The translations under genes and the position numbers were made by a program. Under the pieces are notes generated by a model, which had not been told where the DNA came from, searched no databases, and saw only the letters and a program-made list of their open reading frames with translations. 35,163 nucleotides of DNA from Streptosporangiales bacterium (GTDB taxonomy: Bacteria; Actinomycetota; Actinomycetes; Streptosporangiales; Streptosporangiaceae): NCBI GenBank assembly GCA_009784565.1, contig WRBL01000021.1, positions 1 to 35,163 on the forward strand. The letters are read 5' to 3'. Within the stretch, counting starts at the first letter, position 1. The number at the start of each line of letters is the position of its first letter. Below are positions 1 to 7,475 of the stretch, one piece after another.

Positions 1-576
1 AGCCGCCCGCGGACCGAGGTGTTCACCTTCGCGACCCGGCTGACCCGGCTGACCCCGGCGCTGTCGGCCGCGTCCCCGGAGACGATGCTGGCCCGGGCCG
101 GCGAGGCCGCGCCCGACTGGTCGGGCGGCACCCGGATCGGGGCCGCGCTGCACGAGTTCAACGACCGGTACGGGGTGCGCGGCATGGGCCGCGGCGCCGT
201 CGTGCTGATCATCTCCGACGGCTGGGAGACCGGCGACCCGTCCCTGCTGGGCGAGCAGATGGCCCGCCTGCACCGGGTCGCGTACCGGATCGTCTGGGCC
301 AACCCGCGTACCCAGAGCCCCCGCTACCGCCCCGAGGTCGGCGGCATGGCTGCGGCCTGGCCGTACTGCGACGCCGTGGTCAGCGCCCACAACTTCGAGT
401 CCCTCGATGACCTGCTGGAGGCGCTCCGCTCCAAGACCCCGCGCCGTCCGGCGGCGGCTCCCGTTCCCGCCGAACCCGCGGAGACTCCGGCCGCCCCGTC
501 CCCGCCAGAGCCGGCGAAGCCCAGCATGTTCGTCACCGACCCTCTCCGCCGCCAGTGGACCTATCCCCAGGATTAG
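1..576 (+). CDS. VWA/CoxE-like protein, 3' part only
   Basis: The reading frame is open from the first base, so the start lies outside the window; the GTG at 19 is probably internal. The visible ~190 residues resemble the C-terminal half of actinobacterial VWA proteins of the CoxE type. They run from TEVFTFATRLTRLTP through a strand ending in LIISDGWETGD to a RIVWANPR segment. The last ~40 residues are a Pro/Ala-rich tail ending in RRQWTYPQD. CoxE-like proteins are commonly encoded with MoxR-type AAA ATPases and act in metalloenzyme or cofactor maturation; no partner is visible here. The N-terminal MIDAS motif cannot be seen. The stop codon overlaps that of the convergent downstream gene by a few bases. 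Family call is fairly sure; role unknown. Confidence 0.75.
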   Translation, partial: SRPRTEVFTFATRLTRLTPALSAASPETMLARAGEAAPDWSGGTRIGAALHEFNDRYGVRGMGRGAVVLIISDGWETGDPSLLGEQMARLHRVAYRIVWANPRTQSPRYRPEVGGMAAAWPYCDAVVSAHNFESLDDLLEALRSKTPRRPAAAPVPAEPAETPAAPSPPEPAKPSMFVTDPLRRQWTYPQD

Positions 577-872
577 CCGTCTGCCGGCGACCGGAGGAGA
601 GCCCGCGCGAGTTCCCGGCGGCGTTCATCAAGGAGCCCCCGCAAGGAACCGATGTCGGCGGGCCGGCCTAGCAGGTCCGCGGCGACCGTGAATAGCAGGC
701 CGGGCTGCCGCTTCGGCGACGGCAGGGCGGCGAGGAACGCTAGGATCTCGTCATCCCCGGCGACCGCGCTGGCCAGTTCCACGTACTGGTCCGACCGGCC
801 CTCCGTGTCCCGGGCGAAGCTGCGGTAGCGCTCAGCGGTACTGGCCATGCGATCGTCTCGGGCCTTCCTCAT
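573..872 (-). CDS. Truncated DUF2332-family protein
   Basis: This is a 99-residue product. ERYRSFARDTEGRSDQYVELA, then LAFLAALPSPKRQPGLLFTVAADLL, matches the N-terminal end of DUF2332 proteins as I know them (a region with a conserved ALPxxKRQPxLL stretch). Family members are about 300 residues or more, so two thirds are missing. After LLGRPADIGSLRGLL the frame continues with Arg/Ala-rich sequence to a stop that overlaps the convergent VWA gene. No obvious ribosome binding site precedes either candidate start (872 or ATG at 848). Most likely a remnant gene; a short functional form is possible. Biochemical role of the family is not known to me. Confidence 0.55.
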   Translation of the reverse strand: MRKARDDRMASTAERYRSFARDTEGRSDQYVELASAVAGDDEILAFLAALPSPKRQPGLLFTVAADLLGRPADIGSLRGLLDERRRELARALLRSPADG

Positions 873-986
873 GCGACGAGGCTACGCCCGCCGCTGGCCG
901 GAACCCGCTGACCCAATGGGCCCACGAAAATCTACAAGCGAATAGAATTGACGAGACGGGCGGGGAGGCCGCCGCCTCCGGGCGCA

Positions 987-1012
987 CCCGACCGTTAACC
1001 CCGACCGTTAAC
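987..1012. repeat. Perfect tandem 13-bp repeat upstream of blaI-like gene
   Basis: The unit CCCGACCGTTAAC occurs twice head to tail (987-999 and 1000-1012), followed by another CCCCG. Each unit contains the palindrome GTTAAC. It ends 31 bp before the ATG of the BlaI-like repressor, where an autoregulatory operator would be expected. It does not resemble the classical TACA/TGTA BlaI dyad. Confidence 0.6.
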
Positions 1013-1043
1013 CCCGCCTGAGAACCACGCCGAAAGGACCACG

Positions 1044-1487
1044 ATGGCTCCGCTGCGCAAGAGCCGCCCGGCCCAGACCGCGGGCGGCGTCCGCCGCGCG
1101 CACGGCGCGCTCGAAGCGGAAGTCCTCACCGTCCTGTGGGACGCGGACGAACCGCTCAACCCCGCTCAGGTCCGGGACCGGCTGTCCGGGAGCGGTGCGG
1201 GTGCCTCCGGCCTCGCGTACACCACGGTCGTGACCATCCTGACCCGTCTGTTCGAGAAGAACGTCCTCTCGCGCAAGCGCGACGGCCGGGCTTTCCGCTA
1301 TGCCCCGGTGACCGACGAGGCCGGGCTCGCGGCGCGGCGCCTGGCCGGCCTGCTCGACGCCGAGCCGGACCGCCGGGCGGTCCTGTCCCGGTTCGTCGAG
1401 GATCTCTCCGACAACGACGAGCAGTTGCTGCGGGCACTTCTCCGGGCCCGCGAGGAGCCGCCCGCCTCCGACACAGGCCAGGGGTGA
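1044..1487 (+). CDS. BlaI/MecI/CopY-family transcriptional repressor
   Basis: This 147-residue protein has the typical length for the family. An N-terminal winged helix covers roughly residues 15-85, with the hallmark LEAEVLTVLWDADEPLNPAQV and the recognition-helix region LAYTTVVTILTRLFEKNVLSRKRDGRAFRY. The C-terminal helices (residues 90-135) would form the dimerisation and protease-cleavage region. The start is supported by AAAGGA ahead of the ATG. It lies 3 bp upstream of an M56 metallopeptidase, the usual BlaI-BlaR1-like pairing in actinobacteria, where the membrane peptidase relieves repression. The tandem 13-bp repeat upstream is a candidate operator. Inducer and targets are unknown; no beta-lactamase is nearby. 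Confidence 0.88.
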   Translation: MAPLRKSRPAQTAGGVRRAHGALEAEVLTVLWDADEPLNPAQVRDRLSGSGAGASGLAYTTVVTILTRLFEKNVLSRKRDGRAFRYAPVTDEAGLAARRLAGLLDAEPDRRAVLSRFVEDLSDNDEQLLRALLRAREEPPASDTGQG

Positions 1488-1490
1488 ACG

Positions 1491-2447
1491 ATGCATGTCT
1501 ACGTGTACGTGACCCTGTTCTTCCCGCTGGCCGCGGTGCCCCTGGCCCGGGTCGCGACTACGCGCCTGCACCCTCGCCACGCGACCTGGCTGCTCAGCGC
1601 GGCCGCAGTCGTTCTCGCGGCGACCAGTTGCGGCGCCCTGGGACTGCTCACGATGGCCGCGCTCGTGCGCATGCCGCTGCTGGCCCGCCTCGGGCACTGG
1701 TCCAGCACCGTGGTCGACAGCGGTGACTCGACCTCCACGGCGGTCGCTCTGATCGCCGGGGTCCTGTTCGGCGCGGCGCTGCTGGCCACCGCCAGGTTCG
1801 TCACCGCCCGGACCCGGGCGCTCATCGACGCGTTCTCCCACGCCCGGGGACTGCCGGGCCGCGACAGCCTCGTGGTCACCCCGGAGCAGGGGGCCGACGC
1901 CTACACCATCCCCGGCTGGCCCGGGCGGATCGTTGTCTCGTCGGGCATGCTCAGCGCCCTCGACCAGCCCGGACGCCAGGCGCTGCTGGCTCATGAGAAC
2001 GCTCACCTGAATCAGCGCCACTACATTTACACGACCGCCGCGCGCCTCGCGGCCGCGGCCAATCCGCTGCTCCGCCCGCTCGCCGGGGCCGTCGAGTACT
2101 CCGTGGAACGCTGGGCCGACGAGCACGCCGCCGACGCCGTCGGGGACCGGCGCCAGGTCGCCACCGCCGTCGCCCGGGCCGCTATCGCCGCCAAGCACAG
2201 TCCTGCCCGGCTCACCCCGGCCGTCGCGCTCGGCGCCGTCTTCAGCCGGAACGGCGGGTCCCTCACGGATTCCGGCCCGGTCCCGCGCCGGGTCGCCGCC
2301 CTGCTCGGGCCCGTCCCGCGCACCAGCCTGATCGCCCTCGCGGCGGCGCTCGCGTTCGTCGTGGTCGCGGGCGGATGCGCCCTTCACGCCGCCAACGAAC
2401 TGCAGGACCTGCTGTCTCTCGCCCACCACGCCGTCGACCCCAACTGA
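1491..2447 (+). CDS. M56-family (BlaR1-like) membrane zinc metallopeptidase
   Basis: A 318-residue integral membrane protein. Hydrophobic segments lie near residues 5-20, 32-58, 83-103 and 283-302. The zinc motif HENAH is at residues 168-172 (LLAHENAHLNQRH), with the downstream ERWADEHAAD segment supplying a likely third ligand. It lacks the extracellular penicillin-binding sensor domain of true BlaR1, like the many short M56 proteins paired with BlaI in actinomycetes. It starts 3 bp after the blaI-like stop and is surely co-transcribed. Expected role: intramembrane signalling peptidase that inactivates the partner repressor. The stimulus cannot be inferred. Confidence 0.85.
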   Translation: MHVYVYVTLFFPLAAVPLARVATTRLHPRHATWLLSAAAVVLAATSCGALGLLTMAALVRMPLLARLGHWSSTVVDSGDSTSTAVALIAGVLFGAALLATARFVTARTRALIDAFSHARGLPGRDSLVVTPEQGADAYTIPGWPGRIVVSSGMLSALDQPGRQALLAHENAHLNQRHYIYTTAARLAAAANPLLRPLAGAVEYSVERWADEHAADAVGDRRQVATAVARAAIAAKHSPARLTPAVALGAVFSRNGGSLTDSGPVPRRVAALLGPVPRTSLIALAAALAFVVVAGGCALHAANELQDLLSLAHHAVDPN

Positions 2448-2487
2448 GCCTTCGGCGTCCGGCCCTTATCTCGATAGAAACGGAACG

Positions 2488-2802
2488 ATGTTCAACCGCC
2501 AGACCTTCTGGACGATCTATCTCTCGGGCATCGCGGTGCTTTTCACGCTCCCGACGGTCACCGCGCTCATCCGGCGCGCCAAGGGCCTCCCGCTCGTCAT
2601 CGGGCTGAACGTCATCGGGGCCCTGATCCCGGTCCCCTGCTGGATCGCCGCGATGGGCTTCGCCGTCTGCGGTGCCAGCAAGCGCGGCCCGCGCCGTCCC
2701 GTGGAGCCAGCCGAACCCGCCCGCATGATCCTGGCCCCCTCCCCGCCCCGCACCCCGAACGACCCGTCAGGAGACCGCCCGCGGGAAAAAGTCCCGGGCT
2801 GA
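2488..2802 (+). CDS. Small membrane protein, possible superinfection-immunity-like family
   Basis: A 104-residue protein with two predicted membrane helices (about residues 8-28 and 36-62), an intervening basic turn (IRRAKG), and a Pro/Arg-rich cytoplasmic tail. The pattern LPTVTALIRRAKG...GLNVIGALIPVPCWIAAMGFAVC recalls the phage superinfection-immunity family (LPT...A..R...N...W..A). That call rests on remembered pattern, not a search. It follows the BlaI/M56 pair by 40 bp on the same strand and may be the third gene of that operon. A weak purine stretch (GGAA) precedes the ATG. Function unproven. Confidence 0.5.
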   Translation: MFNRQTFWTIYLSGIAVLFTLPTVTALIRRAKGLPLVIGLNVIGALIPVPCWIAAMGFAVCGASKRGPRRPVEPAEPARMILAPSPPRTPNDPSGDRPREKVPG

Positions 2803-2882
2803 CATCTGGCCGGGCTCAGACCGGCCCGCCCGCGCCGGATAAACCTGTCGACTATGGCGGGCATGCGCACGACAATGGCGAT

Positions 2883-3632
2883 GTGAATGAGGTCGATGTC
2901 GTCGTTGCCCATCACGACTGCGCGACCCTGCGGGCCGGCGACGTGTTCCTGAAGGTCGACGCTGATCAGGCGCGCACCGACGTCGAGGTCGAGGCGATGG
3001 CTCTGGCCCCGGTTCCCACTCCCGAAGTCCTGTGGCGGAAGCCGCCCGTGCTCGCGATCGCCGCCGTCCGGGGGACGTCACTGGGGCGCATCGGCGAGCC
3101 CTCGGCCGCGTCGTCAGCGGCCTGGTTCGCGGCGGGTGCCGCCGTGCGGAAACTGCACGGCGCGCCGCTGCCCGGCTGGCCGGGCCGGAGCCTTGAGAAC
3201 CTCGCGTTCCGCCTCGACTACGAATGCGAATGGCTCATCGCGAACGACGTTCTGCCCGCCCGCGTGATCTCGCGCAACCGCCAGGTCGCCGAGGCCGCGC
3301 TCCGGCCCTGGACGCCGGTGTTCATGCACGGTGACCTGCAGCCCGGCCACATGTTCGTCGATGACAGCGACCAGATCACCGGTGTGATCGACTGGACCGA
3401 CGCGGGCCAGGGCGACGCCCTGTTCGACCTCGCCATCCTGACGCTCGGGCACGAGGAGCACCTTGGCGATGTCATCGACGGCTACGGCACCGACGTGGAC
3501 CGTGACGTGATCCGGGCGTGGTGGTCGGCGCGATGCCTGCTGGCGGTCCGCTGGCTGGCCGAGCACGGATTCGATCCGTCTTCGCCCGGGGGCGAGGTTG
3601 ACGTGCTGAAAGCCGTGGCCGCCCAGGCTTAG
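2883..3632 (+). CDS. Aminoglycoside phosphotransferase-family kinase (APH-like)
   Basis: A 249-residue protein with the protein-kinase-like APH fold. A lysine in DVFLKVD (K24) is the likely ATP-binding lysine. The catalytic loop is FMHGDLQPGHMFVDD (H149, D151) and the metal-binding Asp is in GVIDW (D170), followed by the typical DAGQGDALFDLA stretch. All catalytic elements are present, so it should be an active kinase on a small hydroxylated substrate. Close relatives are common chromosomal genes in actinomycetes and need not confer drug resistance. GTG start with no clear Shine-Dalgarno sequence; it may be leaderless. It converges on the next gene with a 28 bp gap. Confidence 0.82.
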   Translation: MNEVDVVVAHHDCATLRAGDVFLKVDADQARTDVEVEAMALAPVPTPEVLWRKPPVLAIAAVRGTSLGRIGEPSAASSAAWFAAGAAVRKLHGAPLPGWPGRSLENLAFRLDYECEWLIANDVLPARVISRNRQVAEAALRPWTPVFMHGDLQPGHMFVDDSDQITGVIDWTDAGQGDALFDLAILTLGHEEHLGDVIDGYGTDVDRDVIRAWWSARCLLAVRWLAEHGFDPSSPGGEVDVLKAVAAQA

Positions 3633-3660
3633 CTGATGGCGGGGACTGGCGTCTGTTCGA

Positions 3661-4407
3661 TTACCAGTCAGCCAGGCTCGTTCGGGGGCGGGATTTCCGG
3701 GATCTGCCGACCCAGGCCAGTACGGAGATCGCGGCCATCCCGGTGAGGCCGCCCGCGGCCGACGGGATCACATCGGTGATCTGGCTTCCCGGGCGGGTGA
3801 CCGCCACGTAGGCGCCGAAGGCGCCGAACAGTGCCAGGGCGACCACGCCCACGGACACGTGCCGCCACGCGATGATGCCGATCACCATGGCGAGCAGCGT
3901 GTACGCCGCGTACAGGGCGATGACCAGCAGCGCGTTCTTGTCGCTCGCGCCGAAGTACTGGACCGAGAGGTTCTTCAGCCACGACGGCGCGCTGCCGATG
4001 AAGGCGTCGCCGACCGCGATGATCGGGGAGGCCTCGGGGCGGACGAACGCCGCGACTAGGTTCGCGACGCCCAGGGCGGCGGCCGCGGACACGACTCCGG
4101 CCAGGGCGCCCATGAGGGTCCCGTGACCTCGGTCCTCGTGGGCGTCCTCGGGCAGGGCCTCGAACGGGCCGCTCACGCGGACCCGCTGGGCCGCGCCCGG
4201 CTGGGCCGGGACCGGAGGCGTGTCCCAGGCGGTCTGGGCATTCCACGGCGGTTCGTCATGGACCGGCGGAATACCCCAGGGGTCGGTCGGGTCGGTTCCG
4301 TCCGCCTTGTAGGCGGACATGCGTTCCTCGTACTGAGTGAACGCGGGGAGGCGGGACAGCCGCTCGCGGCGAGAGGGAGGCTCTGGGAAGCTCATCCCTC
4401 TATTCAC
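3661..4407 (-). CDS. Orphan membrane domain like N-terminus of molybdopterin oxidoreductases
   Basis: A 248-residue protein. Residues 1-90 form a charged, Pro-rich cytoplasmic part. Four membrane helices follow (about 95-121, 155-177, 181-200, 210-232). Between helices 1 and 2 is an external stretch, SPIIAVGDAFIGSAPSWLK, then YFGASDKNALL. That stretch closely resembles the N-terminal membrane region of actinobacterial sulfite-oxidase-type molybdopterin-dependent oxidoreductases, where a large catalytic domain follows. Here the frame stops right after the last helix (SLADW) and no catalytic domain is encoded before the convergent APH-like gene. The start is uncertain: GTG at 4407 or ATG at 4395, the latter with GAGGG directly adjacent. 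Confidence 0.65.
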   Translation of the reverse strand: MNRGMSFPEPPSRRERLSRLPAFTQYEERMSAYKADGTDPTDPWGIPPVHDEPPWNAQTAWDTPPVPAQPGAAQRVRVSGPFEALPEDAHEDRGHGTLMGALAGVVSAAAALGVANLVAAFVRPEASPIIAVGDAFIGSAPSWLKNLSVQYFGASDKNALLVIALYAAYTLLAMVIGIIAWRHVSVGVVALALFGAFGAYVAVTRPGSQITDVIPSAAGGLTGMAAISVLAWVGRSRKSRPRTSLADW

Positions 4408-4433
4408 CGACGTCAGAGCGGGTTTCGCCCGGA

Positions 4434-5111
4434 TTACTCCGGTCCGGTAATGACCTGGTAATCCTGTTCCGCCTCATCGTCGCCGGGCGGCTGGGGGTGG
4501 CGGAGGGAGCCGAACCAGCGGCCGTCGGCGGTCCAGATGTCTCCCAGGTCGAGCCCGGCGTCGGAGGCGAGGTCGGCGAGCTGGTCCGCGCCCACGTAGG
4601 CCCAGGGGAACCACGGGCTGAGCTGGTCGCCGTGGCGCAGCCGGACCTGCTCCCGGCGCAGTTCGCTGCCCGGGGGCTGAACCTCGACCAGCGCCTTGCC
4701 TCGCGGCGTGAGCAACTCCGCCACCCGGCGCAGGAGCGCCACGGGATCGCCGCCGATTCCGATCCTTCCGTCGGCGAGCAGCACGGTCATCCAGCGTCCG
4801 GTCCCCGGGATCTCGTCGAAGACGTCTCGCCGCAGGGCCAGGGCCCCGGCCGTCCGGGCCATCTCCACCGCGTACGGCGTGACGTCGATGCCGAGAGCCG
4901 GAATGCCCCGTTCGGCGAGCGCGACCGTGAGCCGGCCCGGACCGGAACCGACGTCCAGGGTCGCCCCCTGGCACCGGTCGACGAGCGACATGTCGCCGGG
5001 GCGGGCCTGCAGCAAGTCGTCGACCGGGAGCGGCGTCAGGCTGCCGTCCGGGTGCTCGATCTCGGGCCGGGCCTGTCCGGCGAGTGCGTGCTCGTACAGT
5101 TCGCCGATCAC
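4434..5111 (-). CDS. Class I SAM-dependent methyltransferase
   Basis: A 225-residue protein. Motif I is LDVGSGPGRLTVALAERG (about residues 52-69), followed by GIDVTPYAVEMAR with the ribose-binding acidic residue near D76. Motif post-I/II is around WMTVLLADGRIGIGGDP, and LTPRGKALVEVQPPG forms a later strand. These mark a Rossmann-type methyltransferase. The substrate is unknown. The gene lies 27 bp upstream of the orphan oxidoreductase membrane domain on the same strand, and the pair are probably co-transcribed. In other actinomycetes, as I recall, such methyltransferases sit next to a full molybdopterin oxidoreductase, an epimerase and a glycosyltransferase. Confidence 0.82.
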   Translation of the reverse strand: MIGELYEHALAGQARPEIEHPDGSLTPLPVDDLLQARPGDMSLVDRCQGATLDVGSGPGRLTVALAERGIPALGIDVTPYAVEMARTAGALALRRDVFDEIPGTGRWMTVLLADGRIGIGGDPVALLRRVAELLTPRGKALVEVQPPGSELRREQVRLRHGDQLSPWFPWAYVGADQLADLASDAGLDLGDIWTADGRWFGSLRHPQPPGDDEAEQDYQVITGPE

Positions 5112-5215
5112 ACGGGCTCCCTCTGGTCGCGGCGTCGCGGGTCGCGCGGACGCTGATTGCGGACAGTGACCAGTCTCCCCGGGAAACTCCGCTGGTAAGA
5201 GTGATATGCGGGCTT

Positions 5216-5279
5216 CCTTACTGAATCGTCACTGACCTTACGGAATGCTGACGACCAGGCAAAAGTGACTTTCTGTCAC
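5216..5279. promoter_or_regulatory. Putative OmpR-type operator repeats and GTGAC-N5-GTCAC dyad
   Basis: The AT-richer 237 bp between the divergent methyltransferase and response regulator carries two 11-bp direct repeats, CCTTACTGAAT (5216-5226) and CCTTACGGAAT (5236-5246), exactly 20 bp apart. A further CTTACGG begins near 5305. The perfect inverted repeat GTGAC-N5-GTCAC lies at 5265-5279. Tandem ~10-bp repeats on one helix face suit an OmpR/PhoB-type regulator such as the one encoded just downstream. Inference only. Confidence 0.45.
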
Positions 5280-5408
5280 CGGAAGATTTGATACTCGTGG
5301 GTAGCTTACGGTTGTATGACGGAATAGTCCGATTTTCTAGGCAAACGATTGCGGCGCGACCTACCTTGTAACCGTGAGCTATATCCGGCGACGCGACACG
5401 GAGGTGTC

Positions 5409-6125
5409 GTGGTAAACAACCCTGATCCGCCCGGTCGCATTGTCGTGGTCGACGATGACCCCACCGTGGCGGACGTAGTCGGACGCTACCTGGTCCGGGA
5501 CGGTCACTCGGTGCAGTGCGTCCACGATGGATACCAAGCGCTGCGAGCGGTGGAGGAGAGGCCGCCGGACCTGGTGGTCCTGGACCTCATGCTGCCCGGG
5601 ATCGACGGCCTGGAAGTCTGCCGCCGGCTGCGCGCCCGCTGGCCGATCCCGGTCGTGATGCTGACCGCGCTCGGCGACGAGACCGACCGGCTGGCCGGCT
5701 TCGAGATCGGCGCCGACGACTACGTGACGAAGCCGTTCAGCCCCCGCGAACTGGCGATGCGCGTGCGTTCGGTCCTGCGGAGGGCCCGGGGCACCGGCCT
5801 GCCCGAGAAGGCGAACGACGGCACTCTCTCCGACGGCGAGCTGAGCGTGGACATGTCGGCCCATGAGGCGCGCGTCGGCGGGCGGCTGATCCAGCTCACC
5901 TCCCGCGAGTACGACCTCCTGGTGTTCCTCATGCGGAACCCCCGCAAGGCCTTCACCCGCGAGCAGCTCCTCAACGAGGTGTGGGGATGGACGTTCGGTG
6001 ACACGTCCACCGTCACCGTGCACGTGAGGCGGCTCCGGGAGAAGCTGGAGGGCGACCCGACCATGCCCCGGCGCATCGTGACCGTCTGGGGCGTCGGCTA
6101 CCGCTACGAGCCGGAAGCGTCGTGA
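5409..6125 (+). CDS. OmpR/PhoB-family response regulator
   Basis: A receiver domain covers about residues 10-122 from the chosen start, with acidic pocket DDD at 15-17, phosphoacceptor D59 in VVLDLMLPG, T86 and K108 (DDYVTKPF). The C-terminal winged-helix DNA-binding domain (about 140-235) contains LTSREYDLLVFLMRNP, FTREQLLNEVWGW and VTVHVRRLREKLE. The open frame extends to a TTG at 5349, but the GTG at 5409 has GGAGGT just upstream (5400-5405) and gives the usual N-terminus, so I prefer it. Its last codon and stop overlap the kinase start (GTGA). Probably autoregulated through the repeats upstream. Confidence 0.9.
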   Translation: MVNNPDPPGRIVVVDDDPTVADVVGRYLVRDGHSVQCVHDGYQALRAVEERPPDLVVLDLMLPGIDGLEVCRRLRARWPIPVVMLTALGDETDRLAGFEIGADDYVTKPFSPRELAMRVRSVLRRARGTGLPEKANDGTLSDGELSVDMSAHEARVGGRLIQLTSREYDLLVFLMRNPRKAFTREQLLNEVWGWTFGDTSTVTVHVRRLREKLEGDPTMPRRIVTVWGVGYRYEPEAS

Positions 6126-7360
6126 CTCCCTCCGGAGCGCCACTGGCCGACGTGATGCCGGGCGTGAACGGGTCGGACCTGTTCCACGTGACCGGCGCCG
6201 CCGCGATTATCGCGGCGGTCACGACGCTCGCCGGGATCGCCTGCCTGAAGGCGCTGGCCGGGCGGCCGCTGAAGGTCCAGGTTCTGCTGGTCGTTGCGGT
6301 CACCCTCGTTACCTCCCTCGCCTCGTGCAGCGCCGTCGCGATCATGATGATCGGGGACAGCACCGACCGGGAGATCATCCTGGAGTTCCTGTCGGTGGCG
6401 GGCCTGGCCGGGATTATCGTCGCGATCTTCCTGGCCCGGACGTTCAGCAAAGCCAGCCAGACTCTTCTCGGCGCGGTCGAGGATGTCGGCGACAGCGGTG
6501 TCTACCTGCCGCCCGACGTCACGCTCCCCGCCGAACTGGCCGGGCTCTCCGACGGACTGGCCGAGGCCCACGAACGGCTGAACAAGTCCCGGGCCCGGGA
6601 ACGGGCGCTGGAGGCCAGCCGCCGGGAGCTCGTCGCGTGGGTCAGCCACGACCTGCGGACGCCGCTGGCCGGGCTGCGCGCGATGGCCGAGGCTCTCGAG
6701 GACGAGGTCGTCATCGAGCCCGGCGAGGTCAGGCACTACCACTCGCAGCTGCGGGTGGAGGCCGACCGGCTGGCCATGATGATCGACGACCTCTTCGAAC
6801 TGTCCAAGATCCACGCGGGCACGCTGCGCCTGGCGCCGCGCCTGGTGGTGCTGGAAGACCTGATCTCCGACGTGATCGCCAGCGCCGAGCCGGTGGCCCG
6901 GGCCAAGGGCATCCGGCTGGGCGGATCCTCCGTTCGCGGTATGCCGGTGCTCATCGACACCGCGGAGATGGGCCGCGCCGTGCGCAACCTGGTGAGCAAC
7001 GCGCTCCGGCACACCCGTCCGGGCGGCATCATCGAGGTGCTGGGGGAGATCCAGTCCGGGATGGCCACCGTCAGCGTCAGCGACGAGTGCGGAGGCATCC
7101 CGGCCGACGACCTGCCCCGGGTGTTCGACGTGGCCTTCCGCGGGGAGAGCGCCAGGACCCCCGACCCGTCCGGCGCCGCCGGCGGGGCCGGCCTCGGCCT
7201 GTCCATCGCCCGCGGCATCGTCGAGGCCCACTCGGGCCAGATCGGCGTGCGCAACACCGGTCCGGGCTGCCAGTTCGTCATTAAGCTCCCCCTGGCCCAG
7301 GCCGGCGCCCCGTCGCCCCGCCTCGGAATCTCCGACCCCTTCCCGGCGACCCACCGCTAA
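6122..7360 (+). CDS. Sensor histidine kinase (HisKA type)
   Basis: A 412-residue membrane kinase partnering the upstream regulator, with overlapping stop/start. Hydrophobic segments lie near residues 24-44, 52-76 and 86-104. There is almost no extracytoplasmic domain, so the signal is probably sensed in or near the membrane. A HAMP-like linker leads to the H box VSHDLRTPLAG with phosphorylated H176. The ATPase domain has an N box around N293 (LVSNALRHTRPGG), a G1 box at DECGGIPADDLPRVFD and a G2 box at GGAGLGLSIARGIVEAHSG. Length is typical. The genes it regulates are unknown; the flanking decayed cluster suggests it once controlled those genes (inference). Confidence 0.9.
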   Translation: MTPSGAPLADVMPGVNGSDLFHVTGAAAIIAAVTTLAGIACLKALAGRPLKVQVLLVVAVTLVTSLASCSAVAIMMIGDSTDREIILEFLSVAGLAGIIVAIFLARTFSKASQTLLGAVEDVGDSGVYLPPDVTLPAELAGLSDGLAEAHERLNKSRARERALEASRRELVAWVSHDLRTPLAGLRAMAEALEDEVVIEPGEVRHYHSQLRVEADRLAMMIDDLFELSKIHAGTLRLAPRLVVLEDLISDVIASAEPVARAKGIRLGGSSVRGMPVLIDTAEMGRAVRNLVSNALRHTRPGGIIEVLGEIQSGMATVSVSDECGGIPADDLPRVFDVAFRGESARTPDPSGAAGGAGLGLSIARGIVEAHSGQIGVRNTGPGCQFVIKLPLAQAGAPSPRLGISDPFPATHR

Positions 7361-7380
7361 CCGCGGATTCCCTGGGACTT

Positions 7381-7448
7381 CCGCGGCGGCGCCACTCCGC
7401 CGCCGCGGCGGATGGATGTGCCGCGCATGCGCTCGTATGCGCGGCACA
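7381..7448 (+). terminator. Two tandem GC-rich hairpins after the kinase gene
   Basis: Hairpin 1 has an 11-bp perfect stem CCGCGGCGGCG/CGCCGCCGCGG (7381-7391 with 7398-7408, 6-nt loop). Hairpin 2 has a 12-bp perfect stem (7417-7428 with 7437-7448, 8-nt loop, core GTGCCGCGCAT). They begin 20 bp after the kinase stop. Neither has a T-tract, as is common for actinobacterial terminators. Hairpin 2 could alternatively be an operator. Confidence 0.55.
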
Positions 7449-7475
7449 GTCATGTAGTTGACCGGCGGCCAGCCA

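Noticed and set aside
1008-2429. 473-codon minus-strand frame opposite blaI and the M56 gene
   Set aside because: Both plus-strand genes have clear family motifs; the antisense frame is low-complexity Gly/Arg/Asp.
2883-3632. Antibiotic resistance gene (aminoglycoside phosphotransferase)
   Set aside because: The fold and catalytic residues are those of the APH superfamily, but close relatives are ordinary chromosomal kinases of unknown substrate and there is no resistance-cassette context.
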